From Apus apus (Eukaryota; Chordata; Aves; Apodiformes; Apodidae), in contig NC_067290.1 of the NCBI RefSeq assembly GCF_020740795.1, positions 15,358,001 to 15,422,000 on the forward strand: a stretch of 64,000 nucleotides of DNA, in the 5' to 3' direction. Below, piece after piece: positions 62,171 through 64,000 of the stretch. The translations under genes were made by a program, and so were the position numbers. Positions within the stretch are counted from its first letter, which is position 1. Each line of letters starts with the position of its first letter. The notes under the pieces were generated by a model. That model was not told where the DNA came from. It saw only the letters and a list, made by a program, of their open reading frames with translations, and did not search any database.

Positions 62171-64000
62171 GAAGAAACTTGTAGGGCACTTTTAGCGTTG
62201 AGATTCGTGGCACCTATGCTCTTCTGTGACTCCTCTCTGAGAGTGTTGAGGTTAATAGCATGAAATGGTGCCAGGAGGCACTAGGGGAGCACACACCCCT
62301 TATCTCTGTGTTCCTCCTCTTTCCTGGCCCATAAGGCAAGGAACTGGGCAATGCTTTGTTACATTGTTAGGAGCTGTGTAAGAACAACCAAAAATGGCCA
62401 GTGGCTTCTGAATGGAGGATGAAGTGTTCCTTCAAATCTGGAATTTTTATGTGTGGGAGGGCACTGAGTAACTGCAGAACTAATTCTCTTGCTGTAGATC
62501 CTGCCCCATGTGTTTTTATTCCTACTGAAGGAGGGCAGAGGCTCTCCCAGCACCTTGGTTAGGCAAGGGGCCTCATGGAGCCTCGCTGGTGAGATGCAGC
62601 TCTCAGGGCACAGGTGCATGGTGCCAGTGTTGGGCTTCACGGGGTTGTCACTCTGCACCTCTCTTCCTTTCCTCCATCTAGTGTGACAGAGCCTGCAGTT
62701 TGTGGCAGCATTAGTAGGGTTATGTTTTGGTTATGAAAGGAAAATCTGTGATTTCATGAGAAGTTGGCTCAATCATGGCAACATTAACAGAGGTCTCCAA
62801 ATCTGAAGTTTTGGTGCAGATGTTGCACAGACCAAATTATTTGCCCTGAGCACCACTGCATGTGGGAGGAGATGAGGGATAGGGTTAAGGAGCCTGAAAA
62901 TGTACACCTTTCCTTCACTGAACATATGGTAATGATAACTATATACAAGTGAAAAGATGAATCATTGATATACAAGGAGCTAGTTTAGTAGTAGTGTTAC
63001 TGCTTGAGTCACAAAACTTGTTGAAAGAGGAGAAAATGGTCTGTTTTCCTTGCTTCATAATTGGAGCACTTAATCAGATCTTTCCTTATTGTTGGTGTAT
63101 TAATCATCATTAACAATGAGGCATAGGACCAAATTGTATTTAGTTACTGCCATGCAACCCATTGAAACTTGTTTTCAGATAGTTAAGAGAATGGGATGGT
63201 TAAAGAACAGATGGAGAAGTTGATCCATAAACTTTTAGTTCAAGCACTGCTGATGTGTCAGTCCAAGGAGCTGTTGCCTTCACATCAAACTAGTTATCTG
63301 CAGTGCCACGGGGAAGGGGGAGTGGAATTACAGTTTTTAATGTTGAAAGAACGTATGTTCATTTATTTTTTTTTAATTCTGTAAGTGCCTTTGTTTCAGA
63401 AGTGTTTTGTGAAATTAAATACAGTAGTATATTCTGTTGTGCTGAATTTACTAGGTAACCATTGTTGATTTTATTACATACTGTAACCTAGCTTTGTATG
63501 TTGTTTGTAGTTTAAACATAAGTATACAGAAGAAGTGGCATAATCTCTATGCACCTTTGTAATAAATGCAGTGTTTTAAGTATATTCTATTGATTTTGTT
63601 TTCTTAGCCTCAATTTGAGTGTTATTTAGGAGTGTATCTGCAAAACTACCTTTTCCTTCATTGTGTTTGACAGCTGGTGTTTCCAAATGTTCTTTAAGTC
63701 CCCTTGTATCTTGAATATCACTTTTGGTATTGTCAACTGAAACCTAATCAAAATTACATATCACAACATAGACCAGGAACAATACTAGCTCCTGAATGAT
63801 ATTCTGACAGTTTGCTTCAAAGCCAATCTAAAACAGTTTCTTCCAAGGCCTTTTCTGGCCTAAGGAATAAATTCAGTGCATGAAGTTTGAATGCATTAGC
63901 TCACAAAGGTCAAGACATTTGAAGATAAGATGATAGACTCTGAAGAAGTCTATAATTTGATGAAAGTTTAGTATCTTCTCAACATGTATTTTGATTTGTG
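62171..64000 (+). other. Downstream flank or extended SHISA5 3' UTR
   Basis: A GC-richer patch at about 62.2-62.7 kb, otherwise AT-rich. No further exon was recognised before the window ends. Confidence 0.5.
63561..63566 (+). terminator. SHISA5: Polyadenylation signal, SHISA5 distal candidate
   Basis: Canonical AATAAA followed within 30 nt by a T/G-rich stretch (TATTGATTTTGTTTTCTT), a good downstream element. Confidence 0.5.

Noticed and set aside
1..64000. tRNA, rRNA, CRISPR array, bacterial operon or intact virus
   Set aside because: None was seen on reading. The content is vertebrate split genes, introns and CR1 fragments.

Overview
This is eukaryotic, almost certainly bird, nuclear DNA. 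The evidence is two split vertebrate genes with GT-AG introns, a CR1-type LINE tail with the usual avian 3' end, low repeat content, compact GC-rich introns on the left and CpG-island promoters. A non-avian reptile is not excluded, because CR1 also occurs there. No bacterial, phage or CRISPR features were seen.

Left part (1 to about 38.5 kb, minus strand): RNF123 (KPC1), an E3 ubiquitin ligase with an N-terminal SPRY domain. I could place one non-coding first exon in a CpG island and 34 coding exons (36183 down to 2523). All phases match across the junctions, giving about 1169 residues. The C-terminal part, including the catalytic RING finger, is not in the window and must lie beyond position 1. 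One intron (24066-24526) carries the full signature of a minor-spliceosome (U12-type) intron. A CR1 element sits in intron 17 and a second CR1 tail in intron 19.

Middle (38.5-41.4 kb): a short interval between two CpG islands. It holds two well-formed minus-strand exon candidates (40979-41039 and 40603-40656) that join in frame to a short basic C-terminus I do not recognise. This may be an unannotated small gene or a non-coding transcript.

Right part (41.4-64 kb, plus strand): SHISA5 (scotin), six coding exons and 237 residues. It has a signal peptide, a Shisa cysteine domain, one membrane segment and a proline-rich PPxY tail, followed by a long AT-rich 3' UTR region with several AATAAA signals. 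Its 12.8 kb intron 3 contains an unexpected GC/CpG-rich block with a 20-bp tandem repeat.

The two genes are divergent. RNF123 acts in ubiquitin-dependent turnover (p27Kip1, and p105 processing). SHISA5 is a p53- and interferon-linked ER membrane protein with WW-domain ligands typical of NEDD4-family ligase partners. No functional coupling between them is shown by the sequence. In human both genes are at 3p21.31 but well apart, so this adjacency reflects a different local gene order.
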